From SOIL31 sp964636815 (lineage in GTDB: Bacteria > Babelota > Babeliae > Babelales > Vermiphilaceae): a stretch of 64,000 nt of DNA. The notes beneath the pieces were generated by a model, which saw nothing but the letters and a program-made list of their open reading frames with translations, did no database searches and was not told the DNA's origin. The translations under genes and the position numbers were made by a program. Each line of letters starts with the position of its first letter. The first letter of the stretch is position 1. The stretch lies in NCBI GenBank assembly GCA_964636815.1, contig CAZWTF010000001.1:1-64000 (forward strand). Reading direction: 5' to 3'. Below are positions 42,755-51,494 of the stretch, piece by piece.

Positions 42755-43858
42755 TTACTCTGGCATCCAGCTGCTAATGTATTCAACAAGAGGAGCAATG
42801 CTTGTTTTAGAAAGTGATGAAACAACTACATGAGGTTCATACTTTTCAAGAGCTCCTGCTAATAATAATGTGTCAACTTTATCAGCTTTGTTAAATACGT
42901 AAAGGACCGGTGTTACAACTTCTAGATCATGTAAAATGTCGTTAACAACACGGATATGATTTTGCCAGCCTGAATCTGAGATATCAACAACGTGTAATAA
43001 AAGATCAGCATGATGCAACTCTGAAAGTGTTGATTTAAATGCATCAATGAGTCGTGTTGGTAAGTTTTGAATAAAACCAACAGTGTCAGATAACGTACCT
43101 TTTTTCTTTCCGTTGATAAAAAGTGAACGTGTTGTTGTATCAAGTGTTGCAAACAGTTTGTCTTCAGCAAGAACATTGCTGTTGGTGAGAGTGTTTAATA
43201 TAGTAGATTTTCCAGCGTTGGTGTACCCAATAAGACAAATGTTTGGCTCTTTGTTGCCTAAGCGTTGTTTGCGTTGTGTTTCACGCGCTCTGTGCATAAC
43301 TATAAGATGGCGTTTTATTTGTAAGATGCTGTTATCAATGTGACGTGTTTCTTTTTCTTTTGCAGTTTCACCAAAGCCGCCACGGACACCAATAGCACCG
43401 CTTTGTTGAGCAAAATGAACTCCTCGGCCTGCAAGGCGTGATTTTTTGTGTTGGAGGCGTGCGATTTCAACTTGCATCTTACCTTCAGCAGTATGAGCAG
43501 ATTTTTCAAAAATTTCTAAAATAAGTTCAGTTCTATCAAAAATATCACAATGAAACAGTTCTCCAAGGTTGCCTGCTTGGCGTGAAGAAAGTGGTTCTGA
43601 AATGATAACCTGTTCAATGTCATGTTCGTCACAAAACGCTTTGACTTCTTCTTGTTTTCCCTTGGTGAGAAAGTAGCCAGCGTCAATAGTACGAATTTTG
43701 ATGATCATTTCTTCTGGATCGTGTACACCATTGGTACGGGCTAAATTGCGAAATTCTTCAAAATAAGAATCGGTATTAACCATATAGTTTTCAGGGGTTT
43801 GTACGCCCAGAAGAAGAGTCTTTGGGTATACTGCGGTAGCTGTTGCTTGTTTTTTCAT
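42755..43858 (-). CDS. hflX: Ribosome-associated GTPase HflX
   Basis: A 367-residue HflX, a GTPase that splits stalled 70S ribosomes. The N-terminal domain has the linker region with the Gly-rich GVRGGFGETAKEKETRH, then the G domain: GYTNAGKST (G1, about residue 212), the TTTRSLFI switch region, DTVGFIQNLPTRLIDAFKSTLSE (G3) and FNKADKV (G4). Length and order are normal. It is divergent from ffh across a spacer of about 150 bases. Confidence 0.95.
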   Translation of the reverse strand: MKKQATATAVYPKTLLLGVQTPENYMVNTDSYFEEFRNLARTNGVHDPEEMIIKIRTIDAGYFLTKGKQEEVKAFCDEHDIEQVIISEPLSSRQAGNLGELFHCDIFDRTELILEIFEKSAHTAEGKMQVEIARLQHKKSRLAGRGVHFAQQSGAIGVRGGFGETAKEKETRHIDNSILQIKRHLIVMHRARETQRKQRLGNKEPNICLIGYTNAGKSTILNTLTNSNVLAEDKLFATLDTTTRSLFINGKKKGTLSDTVGFIQNLPTRLIDAFKSTLSELHHADLLLHVVDISDSGWQNHIRVVNDILHDLEVVTPVLYVFNKADKVDTLLLAGALEKYEPHVVVSSLSKTSIAPLVEYISSWMPE

Positions 43859-44012
43859 GAGATTTTTTCCTGTAGGAGCAGTCCTTTTGTTTGTAATTAT
43901 AACATAAATAATGGGTGATGTGTATAGCGTAAGATAAATAGAAAAGTCTTAATATTTATGATAGGATATGCATTAAAAAATAAAGTAATTTATCCTTAAA
44001 AGGACCTTTAAC

Positions 44013-45305
44013 ATGTTTGATTTCCTTTCGCAAAAATTTTCGTCACTGTTTTCTGGTTTTGGAGAGTCCAAAAAGCTTACTGAGCAAAATATTCAAGAAA
44101 CGTTGTATAGTGTGGAACAGGCTCTATTAGAGGCAGATGTTCCGTACGGTGTTGTGCAAACATTCATTGGGTCAATAAAACAGGATGTTATTGGTCAAAA
44201 AATAGTTAATGCATTAAAACCAGCAGAACAGCTTATGATGATTGTGCAGCGCAAAACCGTTGAGTTTCTTGGTGGTAATGATGCTGATTTTTCTTTTTCT
44301 TTTCCTTTAACCATGATGGTGATAGGATTGCAAGGTTCAGGAAAAACAACAACCATTGGTAAATTGGCTTATAAAATTAAAAAAGATGCTGAAAAAGATA
44401 AGGTAGTTAGAAAAATTTTAGTCGGCTCAGTCGATTTTTATCGTCCAGCCGCAATAGATCAGCTTGAAGTGCTTGCACGTCAGGTTGATATTTCTTTTTA
44501 CCGTGCACAAAACAGTGACCCAGTTATGGCAGCAAAAGAGATTATGTCTTTTGGTAAAGATAACGGTTATGATGTTGTTTTGCTTGATACTGCGGGTCGT
44601 TTGCATATTGATAATACTATGTTGCAGGAGTTGCAAGAGATTGATGCACTGCTCAGACCTTCATATAAAGTGCTTGTGCTTGATGCAATGACAGGACAAG
44701 AATCATTAGCAGTTGCTAAAGCTTTTGATGATACTATCGGTTTTCAGGGCGCTGTTTTAACCAAAATGGATAGTGATACACGCGGTGGAGCTGCATTTGC
44801 ATTCCGTTTTGTGCTTAAAAAGCCTATTGTTTTTGTCGGTGAAGGTGAAAAAGTTACTGATTTGAATGTTTTTTACCCTGATAGAGCTGCACAACGCATG
44901 CTCGGTATGGGTGATATTCGAAGCTTGCTTGAGCAAGCAGCAGAAAAAGTATCTGTAGCAGAGCAAGAAAAAGCTGAACAGGCACTAAAATCCGGAGCTT
45001 TTACTTTGCAAGATTTTGCTGATCAAATGGCAATGATGAATAAGATTGGTTCTCTCTCGCAACTGTTGAAATATATGCCAGGGATGGGGTTAAACATTTC
45101 TCCTGAGATGATTCAGAGAGGAGAAGTTGAGTTAATTAAATTTAGGGCAATTATTTCTTCAATGACGTTAAAAGAGCGACTCAATACTACTATTCTTAAT
45201 AATTCTCGTATCCAACGCATTGCTCAAGGAGCAGGGGTTGCGATTACAGATGTATCTAAGTTATTGAAACGCTTTGAAGAAGCGAAACAATATGTTAAGC
45301 TATAA
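44013..45305 (+). CDS. ffh: Signal recognition particle protein Ffh
   Basis: A 430-residue SRP54 homologue that binds signal peptides on nascent chains and delivers them to FtsY. The N domain is followed by G1 GLQGSGKTTTIGKLA, DTAGRLHID (G3), TKMDSDTRGG (G4 and beyond) and a C-terminal methionine-rich M domain (DQMAMMNKIGSLSQLLKYMPGM). AAGGACC precedes the ATG. It starts the ffh-rpsP-khpA-trmD-rplS cluster. I saw no 4.5S RNA gene beside it. Confidence 0.96.
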   Translation: MFDFLSQKFSSLFSGFGESKKLTEQNIQETLYSVEQALLEADVPYGVVQTFIGSIKQDVIGQKIVNALKPAEQLMMIVQRKTVEFLGGNDADFSFSFPLTMMVIGLQGSGKTTTIGKLAYKIKKDAEKDKVVRKILVGSVDFYRPAAIDQLEVLARQVDISFYRAQNSDPVMAAKEIMSFGKDNGYDVVLLDTAGRLHIDNTMLQELQEIDALLRPSYKVLVLDAMTGQESLAVAKAFDDTIGFQGAVLTKMDSDTRGGAAFAFRFVLKKPIVFVGEGEKVTDLNVFYPDRAAQRMLGMGDIRSLLEQAAEKVSVAEQEKAEQALKSGAFTLQDFADQMAMMNKIGSLSQLLKYMPGMGLNISPEMIQRGEVELIKFRAIISSMTLKERLNTTILNNSRIQRIAQGAGVAITDVSKLLKRFEEAKQYVKL

Positions 45306-45385
45306 AATAAGTTTGGGCTTCTTAAGGGCCTAGTTAGTAAGAGATATGTACATATTTTCAGTTTTTTTATCAAGGAAAGTTTCCT

Positions 45386-45688
45386 ATGGCAGTTAAAATT
45401 CGTTTGTCTCGTGTTGGAACAACTAATCGTCCATACTACCGTATCGTTGCTACTGATGGACGCAACAAAAGAGATGGTGAAATTCTTACAAATATTGGTT
45501 CATTCGATCCAATTAATAACACTATATCTCAATTTCATGAAGATCTTTATCTATCATGGTTGTCTAAAGGCGCAATCGCAACAGATTCAGTAAAAAAAAT
45601 CCACCGTTTATTCAAAAAGTCAGGCACTACTGTAGCAGCTAAACCAGTTGCACAAGAAGCTGTTCAGACAGAAAAAGCTGCAGAATAA
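45386..45688 (+). CDS. rpsP: 30S ribosomal protein S16
   Basis: A 100-residue S16 with the conserved start AVKIRLSRVGTTNRPYYRIVATDGRNKRDG. The C-terminal 20 residues form an Ala/Gln/Glu-rich tail beyond the conserved core. AAGGAAAG lies before the ATG. It is the first gene after ffh, 80 bases downstream, and khpA follows at 20 bases. Confidence 0.96.
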   Translation: MAVKIRLSRVGTTNRPYYRIVATDGRNKRDGEILTNIGSFDPINNTISQFHEDLYLSWLSKGAIATDSVKKIHRLFKKSGTTVAAKPVAQEAVQTEKAAE

Positions 45689-45708
45689 AATAGGCATAAG
45701 GCGACAGC

Positions 45709-45939
45709 ATGATAAAAGAATTAGTCACTTTTGTAGTCCAGCAATTGGTTTCACATCCAGAAGATGTTGTAATCAACCTGACTGAAAAAGATGATGTTAA
45801 TCTTCTTGAAATAAAAGTATCACCAGAAGATAGAGGTCGCGTTATCGGTAAAGAAGGGCATACAATTAAGTCATTGCGTGCTTTGATTGATGTAGCAGCA
45901 CCTTATGGAAAAAATTTTTCACTAGAATTGTCTCGATAA
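45709..45939 (+). CDS. khpA: KH-domain RNA-binding protein KhpA
   Basis: A 76-residue single KH-domain protein. The GxxG loop is VIGKEGHTIKSLRALI, and the ends match KhpA (LVTFVVQQLVSHPEDV at the start). KhpA binds RNA with KhpB in several bacteria. In the usual operon rimM lies between khpA and trmD; here trmD begins 8 bases after the khpA stop, so rimM is absent from this place. Confidence 0.93.
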   Translation: MIKELVTFVVQQLVSHPEDVVINLTEKDDVNLLEIKVSPEDRGRVIGKEGHTIKSLRALIDVAAPYGKNFSLELSR

Positions 45940-45946
45940 CCCCACC

Positions 45947-47251
45947 ATGAATATATCAATTCTCACTGTTTGTGAACAGCTTTATGAGCCATTTGTCCAT
46001 ACCAGTTTGGTTGGGCGGGCACAAGAAAAAGGGATTGTACATATAGATGTACAATCGTTTTTTTCGTATGTACAACCAAAAGAGCGTATTGATGCGTCTA
46101 CGTTTGGTCCCGGAGCGGGTATGCTTATTCGTCCTGATGTTGTCCAAAAGGCAATAGAAGATAAAGAAGCACGTTACGGCAAAGCATTTAAAATTTTCTT
46201 TTCACCGCGAGGACAAAAAGTTGATCAGCGTGTGCTGGAAACTATTGCAGCTCGTGCGCAGGAATGTAAACATGTTATGTTGATTCCTGCTCGGTACGAA
46301 GGAATGGATGCTCGCGTAGAAGAAGAATATGCAGATATGACGCTTTCTATGGGAGACTTTGTTATCATGGGTGGTGATTTGCCAGCGATGATACTTGTTG
46401 AAGGTGTTTTGCGATTATTGCCACAAGTAGTAGGAAAAGAAGAATCGGTAGCGCGTGAATCATTTAGCGGGCCGTTTGTTGATTTTCCTTCTTACACAGA
46501 ACCTGTTGAGTGGAAAGATAAGCGTGTTCCTGATGTGCTTCGTTCTGGTCATCATGCAGCTATTGAAAAATGGCGACATGAGCATGCAGTTTCTGCAACG
46601 GTCAAAGAGCATTTTTCTTGGTTGCGTTCGCAAAATTTAACCAAAGATGAAAAAGTTGTAGCAAGCAATTATATCCCATCTCATTATGTAGCGTTGATGC
46701 ATACTGATGTGCTCATTGGTGAAGAAAAAAGATTGGGGCATTCATCAGTTACATCTGTTGATATTCATGATATTGCACGTTCGTCAAAAACATATGGGGT
46801 TAAGGAATTTTTTATTGTAACACCGTTACTTGATCAACAAAAAATCGTGCAAAAGATGCTTGATTTTTGGAAAAAGGGAATCGGTTTTGAATACAATAGA
46901 TGCCGTTATGACGCCATTCAGTTGGTGCAGCTTACAGCTTCCTTACAGGATGTGGTTAAAAGAATTGAAGAGTTAGAAGGTAAAAAGCCATTGATTGTTA
47001 CTACATCGGCTAAAGTGGTTGACACAGAACAGATGATCTCTTTTTATGATCAGACAAGAGTGTGGAAGTCAGATAGGCCAGTGTTATTGGTTTTTGGAAC
47101 AGGGCAAGGCTTAGCGCCGTTTGTAATAGAGCAATCAGATTATCTATTGGTTCCTGTGGACGGTTTTTCCGACTTTAATCATCTTTCGGTTCGTTCTGCC
47201 GTGGCTATTATTCTTGATAGATGGTTGGGAGTTAATCAGAAGCGAGCTTAA
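45947..47251 (+). CDS. trmD: tRNA (guanine-N1)-methyltransferase TrmD fused to a second SPOUT RNA methyltransferase
   Basis: A 434-residue fusion. Residues 1-230 are TrmD, which methylates G37 of tRNAs: FGPGAGMLIRPD, RYEGMDARVEEEYADMTLSMGDFVIMGGDLPAM and EEYTEP-like SYTEPVEWKDKRVPDVLRSGHH. Residues 240-434 match the separate methyltransferase family PF09936: HYVALMHTDVL, TSVDIHDIARSSKTYGVKEFFIVTPL, LVFGTGQGLAP and DFNHLSVRSAVAIILDRWLG. In deltaproteobacteria the second family is usually its own gene beside trmD. No Shine-Dalgarno is visible before the ATG. Confidence 0.9.
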   Translation: MNISILTVCEQLYEPFVHTSLVGRAQEKGIVHIDVQSFFSYVQPKERIDASTFGPGAGMLIRPDVVQKAIEDKEARYGKAFKIFFSPRGQKVDQRVLETIAARAQECKHVMLIPARYEGMDARVEEEYADMTLSMGDFVIMGGDLPAMILVEGVLRLLPQVVGKEESVARESFSGPFVDFPSYTEPVEWKDKRVPDVLRSGHHAAIEKWRHEHAVSATVKEHFSWLRSQNLTKDEKVVASNYIPSHYVALMHTDVLIGEEKRLGHSSVTSVDIHDIARSSKTYGVKEFFIVTPLLDQQKIVQKMLDFWKKGIGFEYNRCRYDAIQLVQLTASLQDVVKRIEELEGKKPLIVTTSAKVVDTEQMISFYDQTRVWKSDRPVLLVFGTGQGLAPFVIEQSDYLLVPVDGFSDFNHLSVRSAVAIILDRWLGVNQKRA

Positions 47252-47306
47252 AAAAGTTTGCTGGAACAACGTTTTTTGGGTATATTAAAAATATTATAGA
47301 TTATAG

Positions 47307-47329
47307 TGCCCCGCAAAGCTTTAGCGTAG
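47307..47329 (-). repeat. Dispersed repeat family A, copy 3 (degenerate, intergenic)
   Basis: On the minus strand it reads CTACGCTAAAGCTTTGCGGG then GCA, preceded by CCCTA as in copy 2. About 17 of 23 core positions match copy 2. It lies in the trmD-rplS spacer. Confidence 0.55.
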
Positions 47330-47356
47330 TAGGGTGTATACGAAGAGGAATCTCGC

Positions 47357-47761
47357 ATGAAAGCAGCATTTTACACAAAAGAAACTATTCGCAGTATTGG
47401 TATGCAAGATCGTGGTTTTCCATCATTTGGAATAGGCGATGCCGTTATTGTATCACAAAGTATTAAAGAAGCAGGAAAAGAACGTTTGCAAGCTTTTCAA
47501 GGTAACGTAATTGCTATGCATAAAAAAGGTATTTCAACTACTTTTATCGTGCGTAAAATAGCAGAAGGTGGCGCTGCAGTGGAACGTATTTTCCCATTGT
47601 ACTCACCCCTTGTTAAAGCAATTAAAGTGCTCAGCAGAGGCGATGTTCGTCGTGCTAAATTATATTACCTACGTAAAAAAGTTGGTAAAAAAGCACACGT
47701 TAAACAGCTTGTTGAAACAAAAATTTCAATGGCAAAAGCGCAAGCAGTAGCTGCTGAATAA
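47357..47761 (+). CDS. rplS: 50S ribosomal protein L19
   Basis: A 134-residue L19, which sits at the 30S-50S interface. The core is present as FGIGDAVIVSQSIKEAGKERLQAFQGNVI, the GISTTFIVRKIAEGGAAVERIFP stretch and the RRAKLYYLRKKVGKKAHVK end. A 17-residue tail of Lys/Ala/Gln extends the C-terminus. GAGGAA precedes the ATG. It completes the ffh-rpsP-khpA-trmD-rplS order. Confidence 0.95.
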   Translation: MKAAFYTKETIRSIGMQDRGFPSFGIGDAVIVSQSIKEAGKERLQAFQGNVIAMHKKGISTTFIVRKIAEGGAAVERIFPLYSPLVKAIKVLSRGDVRRAKLYYLRKKVGKKAHVKQLVETKISMAKAQAVAAE

Positions 47762-47782
47762 TCCAATCCATGCGAGGGGATT

Positions 47783-48229
47783 TTGGTAATACTGTATTGT
47801 TTCATGCTTTTGTTTTGTTTGCTCCTTTCCTCTTGCACAAAACAACAATCACGTCAGCATAAAAAAAGCGTTACGCAATTAGTTGATAAAACGCAAAATA
47901 GTTTGCTTGATATGATTGAACAACATGAAGCGATGCTTGTTGATGTACCAATACCTCTTTATGATGAACGAATTATAATGCCACTTTCAGATAACCCTGA
48001 AGGTGGTACTTTAGTTTTTGGATATAAAAGTCCATTGTCTTGTGAGCAAGCAATCAAATTTTTTATTACTCAAATGGAGCGGTTAGGATGGAAACATCTC
48101 GTGACATTTGATGGAATAGAATCGATTTTGCAGTTTGAAAGCCCTGATCGTTATTGTACCGTTGTTGTAAAAAGCAATGCGGCATCACATTCATCTATTT
48201 TTATTTATCTAAAAAAGGCAAGCTTGTAA
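47783..48229 (+). CDS. Putative lipoprotein, unknown function
   Basis: A 148-residue protein. The N-terminus has the lipobox LLSSC after a hydrophobic stretch (about residues 1-18), so it is probably lipid-anchored. The mature domain includes GGTLVFGYKSPLSCEQAIKFF, then MERLGWK and a beta-strand end RYCTVVVKSN. The TTG at 47783 follows GAGGGGA closely; an ATG at 47804 would remove the charged start. It begins 21 bases after rplS. I do not recognise the family. Confidence 0.55.
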   Translation: MVILYCFMLLFCLLLSSCTKQQSRQHKKSVTQLVDKTQNSLLDMIEQHEAMLVDVPIPLYDERIIMPLSDNPEGGTLVFGYKSPLSCEQAIKFFITQMERLGWKHLVTFDGIESILQFESPDRYCTVVVKSNAASHSSIFIYLKKASL

Positions 48230-48239
48230 GCCTGCCTTT
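48214..48239 (-). terminator. Terminator between convergent genes
   Basis: AAAGGCA and TGCCTTT form a 7-bp stem at the lipoprotein stop codon. A run of A on the left gives a T tract on the minus strand, so it is oriented to end the minus-strand gene at 48270. Confidence 0.5.
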
Positions 48240-48269
48240 AATAGTGGGTTTGGGATGAAGAATTTTATA

Positions 48270-48617
48270 TTAATTCTGATTTTCCAGAGCTGAAATTCTT
48301 TGTTCTAATTCATCATTTTTTCTTTGAAGCTCTTCATTTTGTTTTTCTATTTTACGCCGTTTGCGTTTTGATGTACGTCGTTCGGAGTAGTCTTCATCGT
48401 CGTAACGACGACGTTGATTATTCGCCGCGGCATTGCCCATCATATCCGTTGCCATTCCTACGCCTAAACCTATTCCGGCACCTTTTCTGCCACCAGCTAA
48501 TCCCCCAATAGCAGCACCTCTCCACATGTTGTTACCGTCATTATAAAAACAATGTACTGCTTGAGAAAAAGCTATGCAGTTTAAAAGAAAGAAGGTGATT
48601 TTTTTCGTAATTTTCAT
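48270..48617 (-). CDS. Secreted glycine-zipper and coiled-coil protein
   Basis: A 115-residue protein. The signal peptide (FFLLNCIAFSQAVHC) is followed by a glycine-zipper-like segment (AAIGGLAGGRKGAGIGLGVG, about 33-52), typical of outer-membrane or envelope-spanning small proteins. The C-terminal third is a charged coiled coil (KRKRRKIEKQNEELQRKNDE, then LEQRISALE). It is the third of three adjacent small secreted genes. Function is unknown. Confidence 0.6.
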   Translation of the reverse strand: MKITKKITFFLLNCIAFSQAVHCFYNDGNNMWRGAAIGGLAGGRKGAGIGLGVGMATDMMGNAAANNQRRRYDDEDYSERRTSKRKRRKIEKQNEELQRKNDELEQRISALENQN

Positions 48618-48628
48618 ACGTACACCTT

Positions 48629-48940
48629 TTATTCTCTATAGTATTTTGCACTTCTTGCTTCTTTACGTTCCATACGTCTTTGTTCACGATCAGTACGTCT
48701 TTGTTCACGGCGATTTTTACGGTCATCCATTCTTTCTTGTACATTTCTTCCACCGAATATCCCGCCAACTGTACCAAAAGCAACGTCACTTGCGCCACCT
48801 ACAGCGTCGCCAGCTACACGTCCCGTGCCTTCAACAGTTCTGCCTGCTGCGTATCCTGTACCTTCAACAACTTCACTTGCAGATACAGCTGAAACAGTTG
48901 CAACAGCAACTAATAATGCGATTAGTTTTTTGTTCATCAT
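48629..48940 (-). CDS. Small secreted Gly-rich and basic protein
   Basis: A 103-residue protein with a signal peptide (ALLVAVATVSAVSASE, AxA cleavage). The middle contains repeated G/V/A stretches (VVEGTGYAAGRTVEGTGRVAG, two copies of VEGTG) and the C-terminus is rich in Arg and Glu (NRREQRRTDREQRRMERKEA). It lies 3 bases from the downstream end of the upstream gene in the same direction. Function is unknown. Confidence 0.55.
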   Translation of the reverse strand: MMNKKLIALLVAVATVSAVSASEVVEGTGYAAGRTVEGTGRVAGDAVGGASDVAFGTVGGIFGGRNVQERMDDRKNRREQRRTDREQRRMERKEARSAKYYRE

Positions 48941-48943
48941 GGT

Positions 48944-49267
48944 CTACTCCTTTATTTGGGCTTTGAGTCTACGATCTTCTTTTTTTCTTTGAATTTTTTC
49001 TTGTTTTTCTTGGTATTTTCTTTGTGCTTCTCTTCTTTTGTCTTCTGCTTTTTGTTGAGTTTTTCTTTTTGTATCTTTTAATTCTCTAGATGCCTCTTTA
49101 CGTTCTTGTGTATCTTGTGGTGCGTCTGAATATCTACCACCAGTTACCGTATCAAGGGCTTCTGTGACAACATCTTGACGATAGTTACCGTATTGGTCAT
49201 AGTACGCAGATGCGGCTGAAACCGTCACAAGAGTAACAAGAACCATGAGACTTTTTATATTCTTCAT
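48944..49267 (-). CDS. Small secreted Lys/Arg/Glu-rich protein
   Basis: A 107-residue protein with a signal peptide (LMVLVTLVTVSAASAY, AxA site). The start of the mature part is YYDQYGNYRQDVV, then EALDTVTGGRYSDAPQDTQE, and the second half is a nearly continuous charged helix (KDTKRKTQQKAEDKRREAQR, then KYQEKQEKIQRKK). It is the first gene of the three-gene set, each with a signal peptide and a highly charged C-terminal part. Confidence 0.55.
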   Translation of the reverse strand: MKNIKSLMVLVTLVTVSAASAYYDQYGNYRQDVVTEALDTVTGGRYSDAPQDTQERKEASRELKDTKRKTQQKAEDKRREAQRKYQEKQEKIQRKKEDRRLKAQIKE

Positions 49268-49391
49268 GTAACTTCTCCTTTTTAAGTGAGACTTTTTCTA
49301 TTCTCTACAATATTACCAATAGAAATACTTAAAAAGCAATAATTTGGTGGAAGTTATATGAAAAAAGTAAAAAAACGAGCAACTGGAAAGG

Positions 49392-50795
49392 TTATTCTGC
49401 TATTTCATCAGCAATAAGATGTACTTTTCCTGCCCCGAGAAATAAAAGAAGGTCATTTTGACCAACAGATCGAGCTATTGACTGTTTTATGTGAGAAAAG
49501 TCTTCTTGAAAAGGAATATATTCGATGGTAAAAGACGGATTACAAGCTTTGAGCTGTTCCGCAAGACGTTTGCTGGTGACTGCGTGAATGGGGTATTCGC
49601 CAGCGGAATAGATATCGGTAATAATCAGATGATCGATATTGCTAGAGGCAAAAGTAGAAAGAAAATCGCTCCATAATTTTTGAGTGCGTGTGTACCGATG
49701 AGGTTGAAAGACTACAACCAGTTTATTACGTGTTCGTTTGCGTGCAACATTGAGTGTGTATTCAATCTCCTTAGGGTGATGACCATAGTCATCAAAAATT
49801 TCAGCGCCTTGATAGATTCCGTGGAATGAGAATCGTCGAGCAACGCCACCAAAAGAAGCTAAGCTTTTTGCAATTATTTCAAATTTAATTCCCAATTCTT
49901 GTGCAACGACAATTGCTGCTAAGCTGTTATACACATTATGTTTGCCAGCAATTGGCAACATAATTACACCGAGAGGAGCATTATTGTTTTTTGTGTGCAC
50001 AGTAAATGTAGAATGATCAGCATTGAGAACAATATCGCGTGCAAAAAAATCAGATTCATGTTCTATGCCATACGATGTTGCTTTGATCTGTGTATGGGGT
50101 AAAATTGAACGTATATTCTTATCATCGGCGCAAATAATTGCTTTACCATTAACCGGAAGATTATTCAGAAATTGTGTAAAACAGTTTTTAATATCATCCA
50201 AATCAGCATATGTTTCTAAATGTTCTAAATCTATATTGGTTACCACAGCCATTGTTGCATGTAATTCTAAAAATGAACGATCACTTTCATCTGCCTCCGC
50301 AATTAATATATCACCATTGCCAGTACGCGCATTAGAAGAAATATTTTTCAGTTGTCCGCCAATCACCACGGTTGGATCCATGTCAGCTTCAATTACAATA
50401 TGTGAAATTAATGAAGTTGTAGTTGTTTTACCATGCGATCCAGCAACTGCAATGCTGTATTTGGTGCGCATCAGTTCGGCGAGCATTTGTGCGCGAGAAA
50501 TAGTTGGAATGCCGTATGATTGTGCTTGTGCAATTTCTGCAGTTATTGCGGGAATTGTTGTCGCATACATAGGAATGTATACAAGAAGATTAATTGTTGT
50601 ATCATCACATTGCGCAGAATTGTTGCCTTGATAGATTCTGCAGCCTAACTGTTTTAGTTGCGTAACGGTGTCTTGGCTGGTGTCGGGGTCACATCCAGAA
50701 ACGGTGTAACCTTTTTGTTTTAGGATTATGGCAATTCCACTCATGCCAATTCCGCCAATACCAACAAAATGAATGTGTGATTTTTTCGTAAGCAT
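49392..50795 (-). CDS. murC: UDP-N-acetylmuramate--L-alanine ligase
   Basis: A 467-residue MurC, which adds L-Ala to UDP-MurNAc in peptidoglycan synthesis. The N-terminal UDP-binding loop is FVGIGGIGMSGIA, the ATP-binding loop is AGSHGKTTTTSL (about 117-128), then DIDLEHLETY-like TNIDLEHLETY and DDYGHHPKEI. It implies the cell still makes peptidoglycan precursors. No other mur gene is next to it, which differs from the usual dcw cluster. No Shine-Dalgarno is obvious. Confidence 0.96.
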   Translation of the reverse strand: MLTKKSHIHFVGIGGIGMSGIAIILKQKGYTVSGCDPDTSQDTVTQLKQLGCRIYQGNNSAQCDDTTINLLVYIPMYATTIPAITAEIAQAQSYGIPTISRAQMLAELMRTKYSIAVAGSHGKTTTTSLISHIVIEADMDPTVVIGGQLKNISSNARTGNGDILIAEADESDRSFLELHATMAVVTNIDLEHLETYADLDDIKNCFTQFLNNLPVNGKAIICADDKNIRSILPHTQIKATSYGIEHESDFFARDIVLNADHSTFTVHTKNNNAPLGVIMLPIAGKHNVYNSLAAIVVAQELGIKFEIIAKSLASFGGVARRFSFHGIYQGAEIFDDYGHHPKEIEYTLNVARKRTRNKLVVVFQPHRYTRTQKLWSDFLSTFASSNIDHLIITDIYSAGEYPIHAVTSKRLAEQLKACNPSFTIEYIPFQEDFSHIKQSIARSVGQNDLLLFLGAGKVHLIADEIAE

Positions 50796-50882
50796 AAAAT
50801 TATGTTCGTGTTTAAAAAGATGGTAATCTATTCACCAATGTATATTTTTTTTAAAACATCGCAACGTAAAGAGAAGGCTTGT

Positions 50883-51494
50883 ATGAAAAAGTATGTTCTG
50901 GGATTGTTGTTGATTGTGCATAATGTTTGTGCGATGGAAATGGAGCCTGTTAATAACAAAAAAAAACTGTCTAAAAAAGAACTTTTGGAAAAACATTCAA
51001 GAAATCCCAATCAAAAAATAAGAATAGGTAAAGATTATTTCCTGCCTATGAATATTCATAGGCAACTTCCTTTTGAGTTGCAAAAAAATATTTTTGTGAT
51101 GATGTATGAGAAATATAATACAGCAAAAGAAAGATTTATTGCATCAGAGGTTGGTAAATTTAAATGTTTTGTTGATCGTGGTAATGAGGACTGGGAGGTA
51201 AGGGTGGTGCTAAGAGACAATTATATATTGTTGCTGAAAAGGGATATCCGTCAATTGCTGAATACAGCAGAGCATCATTCATTTTGTCAAAAAAATAATA
51301 CAGATAAGTCATTAGAAGTAAGTGGTTACAATTATACACTGCATGTTGTGCATTTAAATGAATATAGTAGTCCCCCAAAGAGCTTTGAGGTTATTGATAA
51401 GACAGAAGGAATAACAACTTTTGTTAAAGAACATTACGACCGGATTATTCTGTTCTGGTATATAGTCAATAAAAAAAAGGATCGTTTTGTATGA
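50883..51494 (+). CDS. Secreted protein, first of an overlapping pair
   Basis: A 203-residue protein of unknown function. The signal peptide MKKYVLGLLLIVHNVCAMEM is almost the same as that of the next gene. A Lys-rich stretch is followed by LPFELQKNIFVMMYEKY, which recalls the first helix of an F-box, though the rest does not match. The ATG at 50883 has AGAAGG upstream. It overlaps the next gene by four bases (ATGA). Confidence 0.55.
   Translation: MKKYVLGLLLIVHNVCAMEMEPVNNKKKLSKKELLEKHSRNPNQKIRIGKDYFLPMNIHRQLPFELQKNIFVMMYEKYNTAKERFIASEVGKFKCFVDRGNEDWEVRVVLRDNYILLLKRDIRQLLNTAEHHSFCQKNNTDKSLEVSGYNYTLHVVHLNEYSSPPKSFEVIDKTEGITTFVKEHYDRIILFWYIVNKKKDRFV

Noticed and set aside
43859..44012. Possible 4.5S RNA gene next to ffh
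   Set aside because: No GGAAG/CGGCA-type hairpin with the SRP RNA tetraloop was found in the spacer.
50802..50882. Longer start for the secreted protein at 50883
   Set aside because: It would bury the signal peptide behind 27 residues; the ATG at 50883 has AGAAGG and matches the next gene's start.
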